Of a stretch of DNA of 10,489 nucleotides, positions 1 through 7,700 are shown in pieces. The position numbers and the translations under genes are program-made. Under the pieces are notes generated by a model. The model saw nothing but the letters and a program-made list of their open reading frames with translations, was not told the origin of the DNA and searched no databases. Position 1 is the first letter of the stretch, and every line of letters begins with the position of its first letter. This DNA comes from Bacteroidota bacterium (GTDB lineage: Bacteria; Bacteroidota; Bacteroidia; Bacteroidales; B39-G9), in assembly GCA_030592465.1 (NCBI GenBank), contig JAUVJB010000100.1, positions 1-10,489 of the forward strand, written 5' to 3'.

Positions 1-233
1 AAAATTGCAAAAGAGTATGTCTTGCCAACGCACTGAGAGACAGTCGGGAAGAAGAAAGCCAGTGTACAACAATATATATAAGTCATTGGGCGATAAGTAG
101 TTAGAATAACGATTGTGAATATAAATAAACAGCGTAGTAAATTGAAAGATTGGTGTTCCCACGTTAGGCGTACACTGTGCCTACGTCTTTTTATTTTGGT
201 AGTAAAAAAAAGATTTTCCAAATCCCCAAATTT
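1..233. other. Non-coding or unassigned left edge
   Basis: I recognise no gene here. The three plus-strand frames close at about positions 36 to 110. One of them could be the last codons of a gene starting left of the window (stop TGA at 34-36), but eleven codons are too few to identify. A short minus-strand frame runs from an ATG near 93 out of the left edge, with no recognisable product. The stretch contains an 8-bp inverted repeat (CAGTGTAC at 60-67 and GTACACTG at 170-177), a GCCAACG/CGTTAGGC pair at 24-30 and 162-169, and the terminator-like hairpin listed separately. Confidence 0.5.
161..197 (+). terminator. Possible rho-independent terminator
   Basis: The arms ACGT-T-AGGC (161-169) and GCCTACGT (179-186) pair over eight base pairs with one bulged T, leaving a 9-nt loop. 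They are followed by CTTTTTATTTT (187-197). This has the shape of an intrinsic terminator for plus-strand transcription entering from the left. The GTTAGGC inside the left arm also matches an integron core site, so this may not be a terminator. Confidence 0.4.
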
Positions 234-491
234 TTAATGTGCCTTTTCAAAAATTCTTAATATCTCTGAATTGGAATTTGGTTTCCATCCGGGCTAACCG
301 TCATAGTGTTCAACTTTTGCATCAGATAGACAGAACACACACTCAACCATTGCAGCAATATCATCTTTTGATGAATCAATTGAGCTTTGTTGACTTGTAG
401 TAATAAGTATTTTTCTGCCTTCAATAAATTTAATTAAATTTGTTTGATTAAATACGGGTATATTGATGAATGTATCACAAAAAAGCTGTCT
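234..491 (-). pseudogene. Decayed coding remnant with in-frame TAG, family unknown
   Basis: On the minus strand one frame is open from 491 down to a TAG at 294-296. The same frame continues for 19 codons to a TAA at 234-236. It reads like real protein on both sides of the TAG. Upstream there is a hydrophobic/polar segment (FIEGRKILITTSQQSS), then an acidic stretch (SSKDDIAAMVE), and then AKVEHYDG. Downstream comes PGWKPNSNSEILRIFEKAH. There is no start codon near the 5' end; the first ATG is internal (M of AAMVE). An in-frame TAA lies at 492-494 in the terminator of the upstream gene. The simplest reading is the C-terminal end of a lost gene, cut off on its 5' side and carrying a nonsense mutation. 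I do not recognise the family. A chance open frame is possible, but the composition argues against it. Confidence 0.45.
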
Positions 492-530
492 TTATAAGTG
501 TTTAATAATAAAACAAATATAAAAGACAGC
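479..530 (-). terminator. Rho-independent terminator after threonine dehydrogenase
   Basis: Read on the minus strand, GCTGTCTTT (530-522) and AAAGACAGC (493-485) form a perfect 9-bp stem followed directly by six T (484-479). The 28-nt loop is longer than usual. It begins about 27 nt after the stop codon of the dehydrogenase gene, where an intrinsic terminator is expected. The kbl terminator on the other side of the pair uses a similar GGCTGYC stem. Confidence 0.65.
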
Positions 531-557
531 CGATAAGAAAATTTTTAATTATTCGGG

Positions 558-1520
558 TTAAATCAATCCTTTTTTGTGTTTTTCGCCAATAACTTTAAGC
601 ATATCTTTAGTCATTGTTTCAAGGTTAAAAGAAGGATTCCATCCCCATTCTTTTTTGGCGCAAGAGTCATCCATATTATTTGGCCAAGAATCTGCAATAG
701 CTTGTTTAACAGGGTCAACGTCATAGTTCATAACAAATTCCGGTATTTCTTTTTTAATAGCATTAGCAATAATTTCAGGGTCGAAACTCATTGAGGTAAC
801 ATTAAAAGAATTACGATGTATTAATTTTGAAGCATCTGCTTCCATTAAGTCAATAGCAGCATTTAATGCATCCGGCATATACATCATGTCAAGAAAAGTA
901 CCTTTTGCCAATGGGCAGGTAAATTTTTTGTTTTTTACAGCTTCATAATAAATTTCAACAGCATAATCTGTTGTCCCACCACCTGGTAAAGTAACATTAG
1001 AAATAATACCGGGGTACCTAACGCTGCGAGTGTCAACACCAAAACGTTTAAAATAATAATCGCTTAATAATTCACCGCTTACTTTTGTAACACCATACAT
1101 GGTAGATGGACGTTGAATAGTGTCTTGCGGGGTATTATCCAAAGGAGTTGAACTGCCAAAAGCACCAATTGAACTTGGAGTAAATACTGCGCAATTATAT
1201 TCACGGGCAACTTCTAAAACATTAACTAATCCGTTAATCCCGACATTCCATGCTGCCTGAGGTTTATTTTCAGCAACAGCCGATAAAAGAGCTGCAAGAT
1301 TATAAATTGTATCAATGTTGTGTTTTTTTACTGCATCTTTGACTTGCTCATAGTTAGTTGCATCTATTTTTTCGAAAGGTCCTGATTCTAATATATCATC
1401 GGAAGGCTTTGTTTTTCTAAAAGCCGCAACAACATTATTGTTACCATATCTCTTACGAAGTTCCATTGTTAATTCCGAACCTATTTGTCCGGCAGCACCG
1501 ATTATCAAAATTTTTTTCAT
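558..1520 (-). CDS. tdh: L-threonine 3-dehydrogenase, GalE-like SDR type
   Basis: A predicted cytosolic NAD-dependent enzyme of 320 residues that oxidises L-threonine to 2-amino-3-oxobutyrate. It belongs to the extended short-chain dehydrogenase/epimerase fold, not the zinc-dependent medium-chain TDH of E. coli. The Rossmann nucleotide-binding motif GxxGxxG is at residues 8-14 (GAAGQIG). NLAA follows at 74-77, SS at 116-117 supplies the Ser/Thr position, and the catalytic YxxxK is Y142-K146 (YGVTK). The open frame extends upstream to 1553 (MLYPFFKIKLK), but the family starts at MKKILIIGAAGQ, so the ATG at 1518-1520 is preferred; an A-rich leader precedes it. The divergent neighbour is kbl, whose enzyme consumes the unstable product. 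That pairing is what separates this call from a generic sugar-nucleotide epimerase. Length agrees with known Flavobacterium-type TDH proteins (slightly over 300 residues). Confidence 0.9.
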   Translation of the reverse strand: MKKILIIGAAGQIGSELTMELRKRYGNNNVVAAFRKTKPSDDILESGPFEKIDATNYEQVKDAVKKHNIDTIYNLAALLSAVAENKPQAAWNVGINGLVNVLEVAREYNCAVFTPSSIGAFGSSTPLDNTPQDTIQRPSTMYGVTKVSGELLSDYYFKRFGVDTRSVRYPGIISNVTLPGGGTTDYAVEIYYEAVKNKKFTCPLAKGTFLDMMYMPDALNAAIDLMEADASKLIHRNSFNVTSMSFDPEIIANAIKKEIPEFVMNYDVDPVKQAIADSWPNNMDDSCAKKEWGWNPSFNLETMTKDMLKVIGEKHKKGLI

Positions 1521-1781
1521 TTTTAATTTTATTTTAAAGAATGGATACAGCACACTATATGGTCTTTTTATCCGTTCTTTATGTTAAACAAAAGATTTAG
1601 AACTTTTAAAAATTATTCAACAAAGATAATTTATTTAATTATATGGTTAAAAATTAATTACAAATTTTTTTAATGATAAAAATCATATCTTAAACATAAA
1701 AATATAATTATTTTTATATTCAAAATGTAATATATTTGTACACATAATTTTTAGTTATTAATCGAAAAAAAATATATAAAA
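1521..1781. promoter_or_regulatory. Divergent promoter region between tdh and kbl
   Basis: A 261-bp, very AT-rich spacer. For kbl, a -7 box TATATTTG (TAnnTTTG) lies at 1731-1738 on the plus strand, giving a leader of roughly 40 nt; no TTG is visible 17-23 nt upstream. For tdh, a -7 box TATCTTTG is present on the minus strand (forward 1621-1628), which would give a leader of about 100 nt; again no well-spaced -33 box is visible. I see no clear operator palindrome or riboswitch. Confidence 0.45.
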
Positions 1782-2969
1782 ATGTTTGGAAAAATTAAAC
1801 AAGATCTTCAAAAGACATTTATAGAACTTAAAGAACAAGGTCTTTATAAAGAAGAGCGAATTATTACCACACCTCAAAGTGCAAACATTAAGGTGTCAAC
1901 AGGTGAAAACGTATTAAATTTTTGTGCTAATAATTATTTAGGATTAGCTGATAATAAAGAAGTTGCTAAGGCTGCTTCAGAAACAATGAATAAATGGGGC
2001 TATGGTCTTTCATCTGTTCGTTTTATTTGTGGAACTCAGCAAATACATAAAGACTTAGAGGAAAGAGTTTCTAAATTTTTAGGTACCGAAGACACAATTC
2101 TTTATGCTGCTTGTTTCGATGCTAATGGCGGTGTTTTTGAACCTCTTTTGGGTGCAGATAGTGCATTAATTTCTGATGAGTTAAACCATGCTTCAATTAT
2201 TGACGGTGTTAGATTATGTAAAGCACAACGTTTCAGATATAAACATTCTAACATGGAAGAGCTTGAGAAATGTTTACAAGAAGCTAAAGATACAAAATAT
2301 CGTCTTATTGTAACAGATGGTGTTTTTTCAATGGATGGTGATATTGCAAATGTAAAAGGCATTTGTGACTTAGCAGATAAATATGATGCTTTAGTTATGG
2401 TTGACGATTCTCATGCAACCGGTTATATTGGAGCAACTGGTAGAGGCACTTCTGAGCATTGCGGTGTATTAGGTAGAGTTGATATTATTACAACTACATT
2501 TGGTAAAGCAATGGGCGGAGGAAACGGTGGTTGTACTTCCGGTCGTAAAGAAATTATTGAAATGTTACGTCAGCGTTCTCGTCCTTATTTGTTTTCTAAC
2601 ACATTAGCTCCTGCAATTGTTGGCGCTACAATGAAAGTTATTGATATGTTGGAAAAATCACCCGAATTGCGTAACAAAACAATGGAAAATGCAAAATATT
2701 TTAGAAGCAAGATGGAACCTGCCGGTTTCGACCTTGTTAAAGGTGATACTGCTATTGTTCCTGTTATGATTTATGACGCTCCTCTTGCTGTTAAATTTGC
2801 CAACGAACTACTTAAAGAAGGTGTTTATGTTATTGGTTTTGTTTTCCCTGTTGTTCCTAAAGGTAAAGCTCGTATCAGAGTTCAGCTATCCGCAGCTCAC
2901 AGCAAAGATGATATTGACAAAGCTGTTGCTGCATTTATAAAAGTAGGCAAAGAATTAAAAATTATTTAA
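1782..2969 (+). CDS. kbl: Glycine C-acetyltransferase (2-amino-3-ketobutyrate CoA ligase)
   Basis: A PLP-dependent enzyme of 395 residues in the alpha-oxoamine synthase family. It cleaves 2-amino-3-oxobutyrate with CoA to give glycine and acetyl-CoA. The sequence is full length for the family. Visible landmarks are FCANNYLGL near 47-55, GTQ at 84-86, the cofactor-stacking histidine in NHASIIDG (H136), the DDSHATG motif with D208 and H211, and the Schiff-base lysine K242 in TTFGKAMGG. The C-terminal VFPVVPKGKARIRVQLSA segment carries the substrate-carboxylate arginine region. The fold is shared with 8-amino-7-oxononanoate synthase and serine palmitoyltransferase, but the divergent threonine dehydrogenase makes the threonine-degradation role much more likely. 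An A-rich leader precedes the ATG, and a strong terminator follows 22 nt after the stop. Confidence 0.95.
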   Translation: MFGKIKQDLQKTFIELKEQGLYKEERIITTPQSANIKVSTGENVLNFCANNYLGLADNKEVAKAASETMNKWGYGLSSVRFICGTQQIHKDLEERVSKFLGTEDTILYAACFDANGGVFEPLLGADSALISDELNHASIIDGVRLCKAQRFRYKHSNMEELEKCLQEAKDTKYRLIVTDGVFSMDGDIANVKGICDLADKYDALVMVDDSHATGYIGATGRGTSEHCGVLGRVDIITTTFGKAMGGGNGGCTSGRKEIIEMLRQRSRPYLFSNTLAPAIVGATMKVIDMLEKSPELRNKTMENAKYFRSKMEPAGFDLVKGDTAIVPVMIYDAPLAVKFANELLKEGVYVIGFVFPVVPKGKARIRVQLSAAHSKDDIDKAVAAFIKVGKELKII

Positions 2970-2991
2970 TAATATTTTTATATCTTATATT

Positions 2992-3024
2992 AAAGGCTGT
3001 CAATTTTTTTGGCAGCCTTTTTTT
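2992..3024 (+). terminator. Rho-independent terminator of kbl
   Basis: AAAGGCTGTC (2992-3001) pairs with GGCAGCCTTT (3011-3020), a 10-bp stem with one G-U pair and a 9-nt loop that is mostly T. The 3' arm runs into a tract of seven T ending at 3024. It sits 22 nt after the kbl stop codon. Confidence 0.85.
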
Positions 3025-3100
3025 AACCTCAAAATCAACACATTAAACACATTATTGATATACATCGTTCCCCGCCACGAATTTGATATTTCTTAATTGT

Positions 3101-3134
3101 TTTGCAATGGACTATTTATTATTTTGTATTTTTG
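3101..3134 (+). promoter_or_regulatory. Bacteroidota-type promoter for the DUF4834-DUF2905 pair
   Basis: A -33 box TTTG (3101-3104) and a -7 box TATTTTTG (3127-3134) match the TTG-N17-23-TAnnTTTG consensus with a 22-nt spacer. Transcription would start near 3141, about 33 nt before the chosen ATG at 3174. This placement rules out the alternative TTG start at 3102, which lies inside the -33 box. Confidence 0.6.
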
Positions 3135-3173
3135 CAATTAATTAATATTTTACGAATTAGAAAAATTTTGCCA

Positions 3174-3413
3174 ATGATTACTTTTTTAAAAGTTCTATTA
3201 GTTTTTGTTATAATTTATTATTTGGTGAAGATTATTTTCAAACATTTTTTACAAAAATTTTTAAATAATTATAACTCAAACAGAAAAGATTTTTTCCATA
3301 CTCAAGAAAAAAAAGAAGGAGAAGTTACTCTTGAAAAGACCGAGCAGAAAGAAAAAAAACACTCAAAAAATGAAGGCGAATACATTGATTTTGAAGAAGT
3401 TGATGAAGAATAA
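3174..3413 (+). CDS. DUF4834-like small membrane protein
   Basis: A 79-residue protein with one N-terminal membrane segment (about residues 2-22, FLKVLLVFVIIYYLVKIIF). A basic stretch follows, then a charged, lysine/glutamate-rich soluble tail ending EYIDFEEVDEE. This layout, with a terminal (D/Y)xDFEEv signature, matches the DUF4834 family of Bacteroidota, whose function is unknown. The frame can be extended upstream to a TTG at 3102, but that would put a promoter inside the gene, so the ATG at 3174 is preferred. The next gene starts 3 nt after the stop, so the two are almost certainly co-transcribed. The family call comes from recall of its general shape and is less certain than the gene itself. 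Confidence 0.75.
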   Translation: MITFLKVLLVFVIIYYLVKIIFKHFLQKFLNNYNSNRKDFFHTQEKKEGEVTLEKTEQKEKKHSKNEGEYIDFEEVDEE

Positions 3414-3416
3414 TTT

Positions 3417-3647
3417 ATGATAGAACATTTTCAAGCTGGTAAATTTTTAGTTATTTTAGGAATAATAATTATTGTAATAGGTCTTATCGTCTATTTTTTC
3501 GGGAACAATTTACATTGGTTTGGTAATTTACCCGGAGATATTAAGATTGAAAAAGAGAATTTTAAGTTTTATTTTCCAATAACAACAATGGTTATTCTTA
3601 GTGTATTATTAAGCGTTATTATTAAAATTATTCACAGATTTTTTTAA
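3417..3647 (+). CDS. DUF2905 family membrane protein
   Basis: A 76-residue protein with two predicted membrane segments (about residues 9-28 and 56-72). They are joined by a short loop containing WFGNLPGDIKIEKENFKFYFPI. The NLPGDI...NF.FYFPI motif is the hallmark of DUF2905, a widespread small membrane protein family without a known function. It begins 3 nt after the upstream DUF4834 gene. Its stop codon overlaps the lspA stop codon: forward TTAA at 3644-3647 supplies TAA to both strands. No terminator is visible between the convergent genes, so read-through antisense transcription of either end is possible. Confidence 0.85.
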   Translation: MIEHFQAGKFLVILGIIIIVIGLIVYFFGNNLHWFGNLPGDIKIEKENFKFYFPITTMVILSVLLSVIIKIIHRFF

Positions 3648-4303
3648 TCGGTTTCTGCTAATTCCGGTTTTTTATTATAATTTTTAAAAACCTTTTTTTG
3701 GAAAAATATAATTACAAATACCCCAGTTGTAATTGAAGAATCTGCAATATTAAAAATAGGGCGGAAAAAAACAAATTCTTGTGAACCCCAAAAAGGAAAC
3801 CATTGTGGAAAATGTCCCGAAATGATTGGGAAGTAAAGCATATCAACAACCTTGCCGTACAAAAAACCGGCATATCCTCCGCCTTCAGGAAAAAGAGTTG
3901 CTGTTTGATAAAGACTGTTGTTAAAAATAATGCCATAAAATGCACTGTCAATAATGTTGCCGAGAGCACCTGCAAGAATCATTGAAATACTAATAATAAC
4001 AAGAATCGGGGCTTTGCTTTTTATTAATTTGTGCAGATACCATGCAATTAAGATAACTGCAAGTATTCTGAACAGGCTTAAAAAAATTTTACCGAAATTC
4101 CCTGCAAACTCATAACCAAAAGCCATTCCGTTATTTTCTGTAAAATGAATAATAAACCAATTACCAAAAACAGGAATTTCTTGTCCTAAAAACATGTGGG
4201 TTTTAATCCATATTTTTATTGATTGGTCAAGAATTATAATGCCTGAAATTACCAAAATTGACAATGTCGATTTTGAAAAACGTGATGTTTTTAGTTTTCT
4301 CAT
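3644..4303 (-). CDS. lspA: Lipoprotein signal peptidase (signal peptidase II)
   Basis: An inner-membrane aspartyl peptidase of 219 residues that cleaves the signal peptide of lipidated prolipoproteins. Motifs in order are DQSIK (26-30), ENNGMAFG (56-63, the N.GxAFG motif), GALGNIID (112-119) with catalytic D119, and FNIADSSI (184-191) with catalytic D188. Four hydrophobic segments fit the family topology. The Arg usual after the first catalytic Asp (GNxxDR) is Ser here. The two aspartates are 69 residues apart, against about 20 in proteobacterial enzymes, because of an aromatic-rich extracytoplasmic insertion (about 124-180). The frame opens at 4360, but MRKLKTSRF at 4303 is the more usual N-terminus; the longer form adds 19 residues and is not excluded. 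It is the last gene of the ileS operon. Confidence 0.93.
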   Translation of the reverse strand: MRKLKTSRFSKSTLSILVISGIIILDQSIKIWIKTHMFLGQEIPVFGNWFIIHFTENNGMAFGYEFAGNFGKIFLSLFRILAVILIAWYLHKLIKSKAPILVIISISMILAGALGNIIDSAFYGIIFNNSLYQTATLFPEGGGYAGFLYGKVVDMLYFPIISGHFPQWFPFWGSQEFVFFRPIFNIADSSITTGVFVIIFFQKKVFKNYNKKPELAETD

Positions 4304-4370
4304 ATGTTTTTTACAAAACAGAAAAAATGATATAAAAAAATTGTGGAAATAAATCCACAATTATTGGTAA

Positions 4371-4760
4371 TTATTTTTTAACGTTTTGTTTGCGTTTGGC
4401 ATCAATGCTCAATGTCGCATGAGGAACAGCACGCAAACGTTCTTTAGAAATTAGTTTGCCTGTTTCCCGACAAATACCGTAGGTCTTATTTTCAATTCTA
4501 ATTAATGCACCCCTGAGGTGCCCAATAAATTTTTTTTGACGTTGAGCTAATTCGCTAATTTCTTCTTTCGATAAAACAGAAGCACCCTCTTCTAATACCT
4601 TAAATGTTGGAGAAGTGTCCTGTATATCATTACTATATTGATGTGATAATGTACTTTTTAGTATCTCAAAATCTTTTTCAGCCTTTGCAAGTTTTTCTTC
4701 AACTATTTGTTTGAATTCTTGAAGCTCTTCATCTGAATATCTATTACTATTTTCTGCCAT
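4371..4760 (-). CDS. TraR/DksA family regulator, cysteine-poor
   Basis: A 129-residue protein of the DksA/TraR type, which in other bacteria binds RNA polymerase through the secondary channel and tunes transcription, often with ppGpp. Residues about 10-90 are helical, charged and likely form the coiled coil. The C-terminal globular part is YGICRETGKLISKERLRAVPHATLS (94-118), the conserved C4-finger region of the family. Only C97 of the usual four zinc cysteines remains. The other positions are Thr, Lys or His-like replacements seen in the Bacteroidota branch, so the fold probably holds without classical zinc binding. The frame can start at a TTG at 4769, but the ATG at 4758-4760 (MAENSNRYS) fits better. 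It lies 18 nt after ileS and 67 nt before lspA, inside one operon. Confidence 0.88.
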   Translation of the reverse strand: MAENSNRYSDEELQEFKQIVEEKLAKAEKDFEILKSTLSHQYSNDIQDTSPTFKVLEEGASVLSKEEISELAQRQKKFIGHLRGALIRIENKTYGICRETGKLISKERLRAVPHATLSIDAKRKQNVKK

Positions 4761-4778
4761 AACTGTCAAGGTTTAAAA

Positions 4779-7700
4779 TTAATTTTTGTTTATGCTGATT
4801 AATGTTTTAATATCTTCATCAATTTCAACACTTTTTGCATTATTGTTTTCTATTTTTTCTACTAAATTTATTGATGTTGCTAATGTTTGGGAACTTATAT
4901 AATGTTTATGTATATTAATGGCATTGTTTATTAAATTATGTTTCTGAATATTAAGTGAAATTTTGTCGGTTACATCAAAACCTCGTTCTTTTCGTAAATT
5001 TTGAATACGGTTTATAAATTCACGAGCAATGCCTTCTTGTTTTAATTCTTTAGTAATATTTATATCAAGAGCAACAATAAGTTTTCCGTCGTTTGCTACC
5101 AGCCATCCCTGTATATCCTCTGATATTATTTCAACATCGTCTAAATTGAGCTCTAAAGACTTTCCATTAACAATGACAACAAATTTACTATTATTTTCAA
5201 ATTTTACAACATCTTTTTGAGTTAATTTACTTAATGAAACAGAAATTTGTTTCATTAATTTGCCATATTTTGGTCCTAATATTTTAAAATTCGGTTTAAT
5301 TTTTTTTACCAAAATATCTGTTGTGTCGCTTAAGTATTCAATTTCTTTAACATTTGTTTCTGAAAGAATAATGTTTTTAATGGCTTCTATATAATTTTTT
5401 GTTTTCTCATCAGAAACAGGAATCATTATTTTGCTTAATGGCTGACGAACACGTATGCTTACTTTACGTCGCAAACCAAGAACCATTGAAGAAATTTTTT
5501 GTGCAAGATCCATTTTTTCTTCTAATTCTTTGTCAATATAATCTAAATTATATGTTGGGAAAATAGATAAATGAACAGAGCCGTCAGCATGTTTTTGTGT
5601 TGTATTGTTAAGGTCTAAGTATAATTGATCCATAAAAAACGGGGCAATTGGCGATGCAATTTTGGCAATTGTTTCAAGGCAAGTATATAATGTTTGATAA
5701 GCAGCTATTTTGTCATCTGAATATTCGCCGCCCCAGAAACGTTTTCTGTTTAATCGTACATACCAGTTACTTAAGTTTTCAGTAACAAAATATTGAATTG
5801 CACGACCTGCTTTTGTCGGCTCATAATTATTATAATATTCTTCTACATTTTTAACTAAAGAATTCAGTAATGACATTATCCATCTGTCAATTTCAGGTCT
5901 CTCATTTATCGGAATTTCTTTTTCTTTATATGTAAATTTATCAACGTTAGCATAAAGAGCAAAGAAAGAGTAAGTGTTGTAAAGAGTGCCAAAGAATTTC
6001 CTTTTTACCTCATCAATACCATCAATGTTAAATTTAAGATTATCCCAAGGTTGTGAATTAGTAATGATATACCAACGAAGAGGGTCAGAGCCATATTTTT
6101 CAATGGTGCTAAAAGGGTCAACAGTATTATTTTTTCGCTTTGACATTTTTTCTCCGTTTTTGTCAAGCACTAATCCGTTAGAGATTATATTTTTAAATGC
6201 TACAGAATCGAAAAGCATTCCTGCAATTGCATGTAATGTAAAAAACCATCCGCGTGTTTGGTCAACACCTTCTGCAATAAAATCAGCAGGAAAAAAATCT
6301 TTAAAATCATCTTTATGTTCAAAAGGATAATGTAACTGAGCATAAGGCATTGCTCCGGAATCAAACCAAACATCGATTAAATCTGGCTCTCTAAACATTT
6401 TTTGTCCTGTTTTTGAAACCAAAACTATATTGTCAACATAAGGACGGTGTAAATCAATTTTATTATAATTTTTTTTTGAAAAATCATTTACAACAAAGTC
6501 AGATAATGGGGAGTTATCCATAAAGCCGGCGTTTATTGATTTGTCAATTTCGGTTTTTAATTCTTCAACAGAGCCAATGCAAATCGTTTCTTTTCTGTCT
6601 TTTGAAACCCAAACAGGCAAAGGTGTTCCCCAAAAGCGAGAACGTGAAAGATTCCAGTCAACAAGATTTTCAAGCCATTTGCCAAAACGCCCGATACCGG
6701 TTGCCTGAGGTTTCCAGTTTATTGTTTTGTTGAATTCAATAAGTTTATCTTTTACTGCAGTTGTCTTAATAAACCAAGAATCTAAAGGATAATAAAGAAT
6801 TGGTTTGTCTGTTCTCCAGCAGTGTGGATATGAATGAATATATTTTTCAATTTTAAAAACTTTATTTTCTTTTTTTAGTTTTACAGATATATCAACATCA
6901 ACACTAGTGTCTTCATCTGTCAAATTCTCATCATAAGAATTTTTAACAAACCTGCCGCTAAATTCCCCGACACCATCAATAAATTTACCTTTTTTATCAA
7001 CAAGAGTTAAAGAACCAATTCCGTTAAGTTTAGCAACTCTATTATCGTCAGCGCCAAAACTTGGAGCAATGTGAACAATGCCGGTACCTTCTTCGGTAGT
7101 AACAAAATCGCCAATAACTACTCTAAAAGCATCGCCGGTAGTTGGTTGCTTGTATGGTAAAAGCTGTTCGTAGCGAATCCTTTCCAGGTCTTGCCCTGTG
7201 AATTCGTCAAGTATTTCAAAAGGGATGTTTTTATCACCTTTTTTATAATCTTCAAATTTTAAGTCTTTGTTTTTTTCAGGGAAATGAACAGACAACACAT
7301 CTTTACCAAGAGCGACAGTAACAGGTTTCCCTGAATATGGATTAAATGTTTTAACCAATACATAAGAAATACCTTTCCCGACAGCCAATGCGGTGTTTGA
7401 CAAAAGTGTCCACGGAGTTGTTGTCCATGCTAAAAAATAAATGTCGGTATTTGTTTTTTTATAAAGAAATTGTGATTTTTCATTATTTACAACTTTAAAT
7501 TGAGCAATACAAGTTGTGTCTTTTACATCACGATAACAACCGGGTTGGTTTAATTCATGTGTGCTTAAACCGGTGCCTGCTGCAGGCGAATATGGTTGAA
7601 TAGAGTGTCCTTTATATAATAATTCTTTGTCGTATAATTTTTTTAATAAATTCCAAAGTGTTTCAATATATTTATTGTCATAAGTAATGTAAGGGTCATC

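Noticed and set aside
558..1520. Annotation as UDP-glucose 4-epimerase (galE)
   Set aside because: The fold is shared, but the adjacent kbl gene and the N-terminal and YGVTK-region sequence fit GalE-like L-threonine dehydrogenase better.
1521..1553. Longer threonine dehydrogenase starting MLYPFFKIKLK
   Set aside because: The extra 11 residues precede the conserved MKKILIIGAAGQ start of the family and look like translated AT-rich leader.
3102..3173. N-terminal extension of the DUF4834 protein from a TTG start
   Set aside because: The TTG is part of the -33 promoter box and the -7 box lies inside the extension; the ATG at 3174 starts directly before the conserved membrane segment.
3803..3985. 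Plus-strand frame antisense to lspA, and a minus-strand alternative frame at 3712-3975
   Set aside because: Both overlap the lspA catalytic region completely and lack any domain signal.
4371..4760. Reading the DksA-like gene as a pseudogene because of its missing cysteines
   Set aside because: The frame is complete, the rest of the finger region is well conserved, and the same replacements are typical of the Bacteroidota branch.
5986..6330. Plus-strand open frames inside ileS (114 codons here, and shorter ones at 5029, 6536 and 7723)
   Set aside because: They are antisense to conserved synthetase motifs, resemble no protein family and have no promoter; they are shadows of the real gene.
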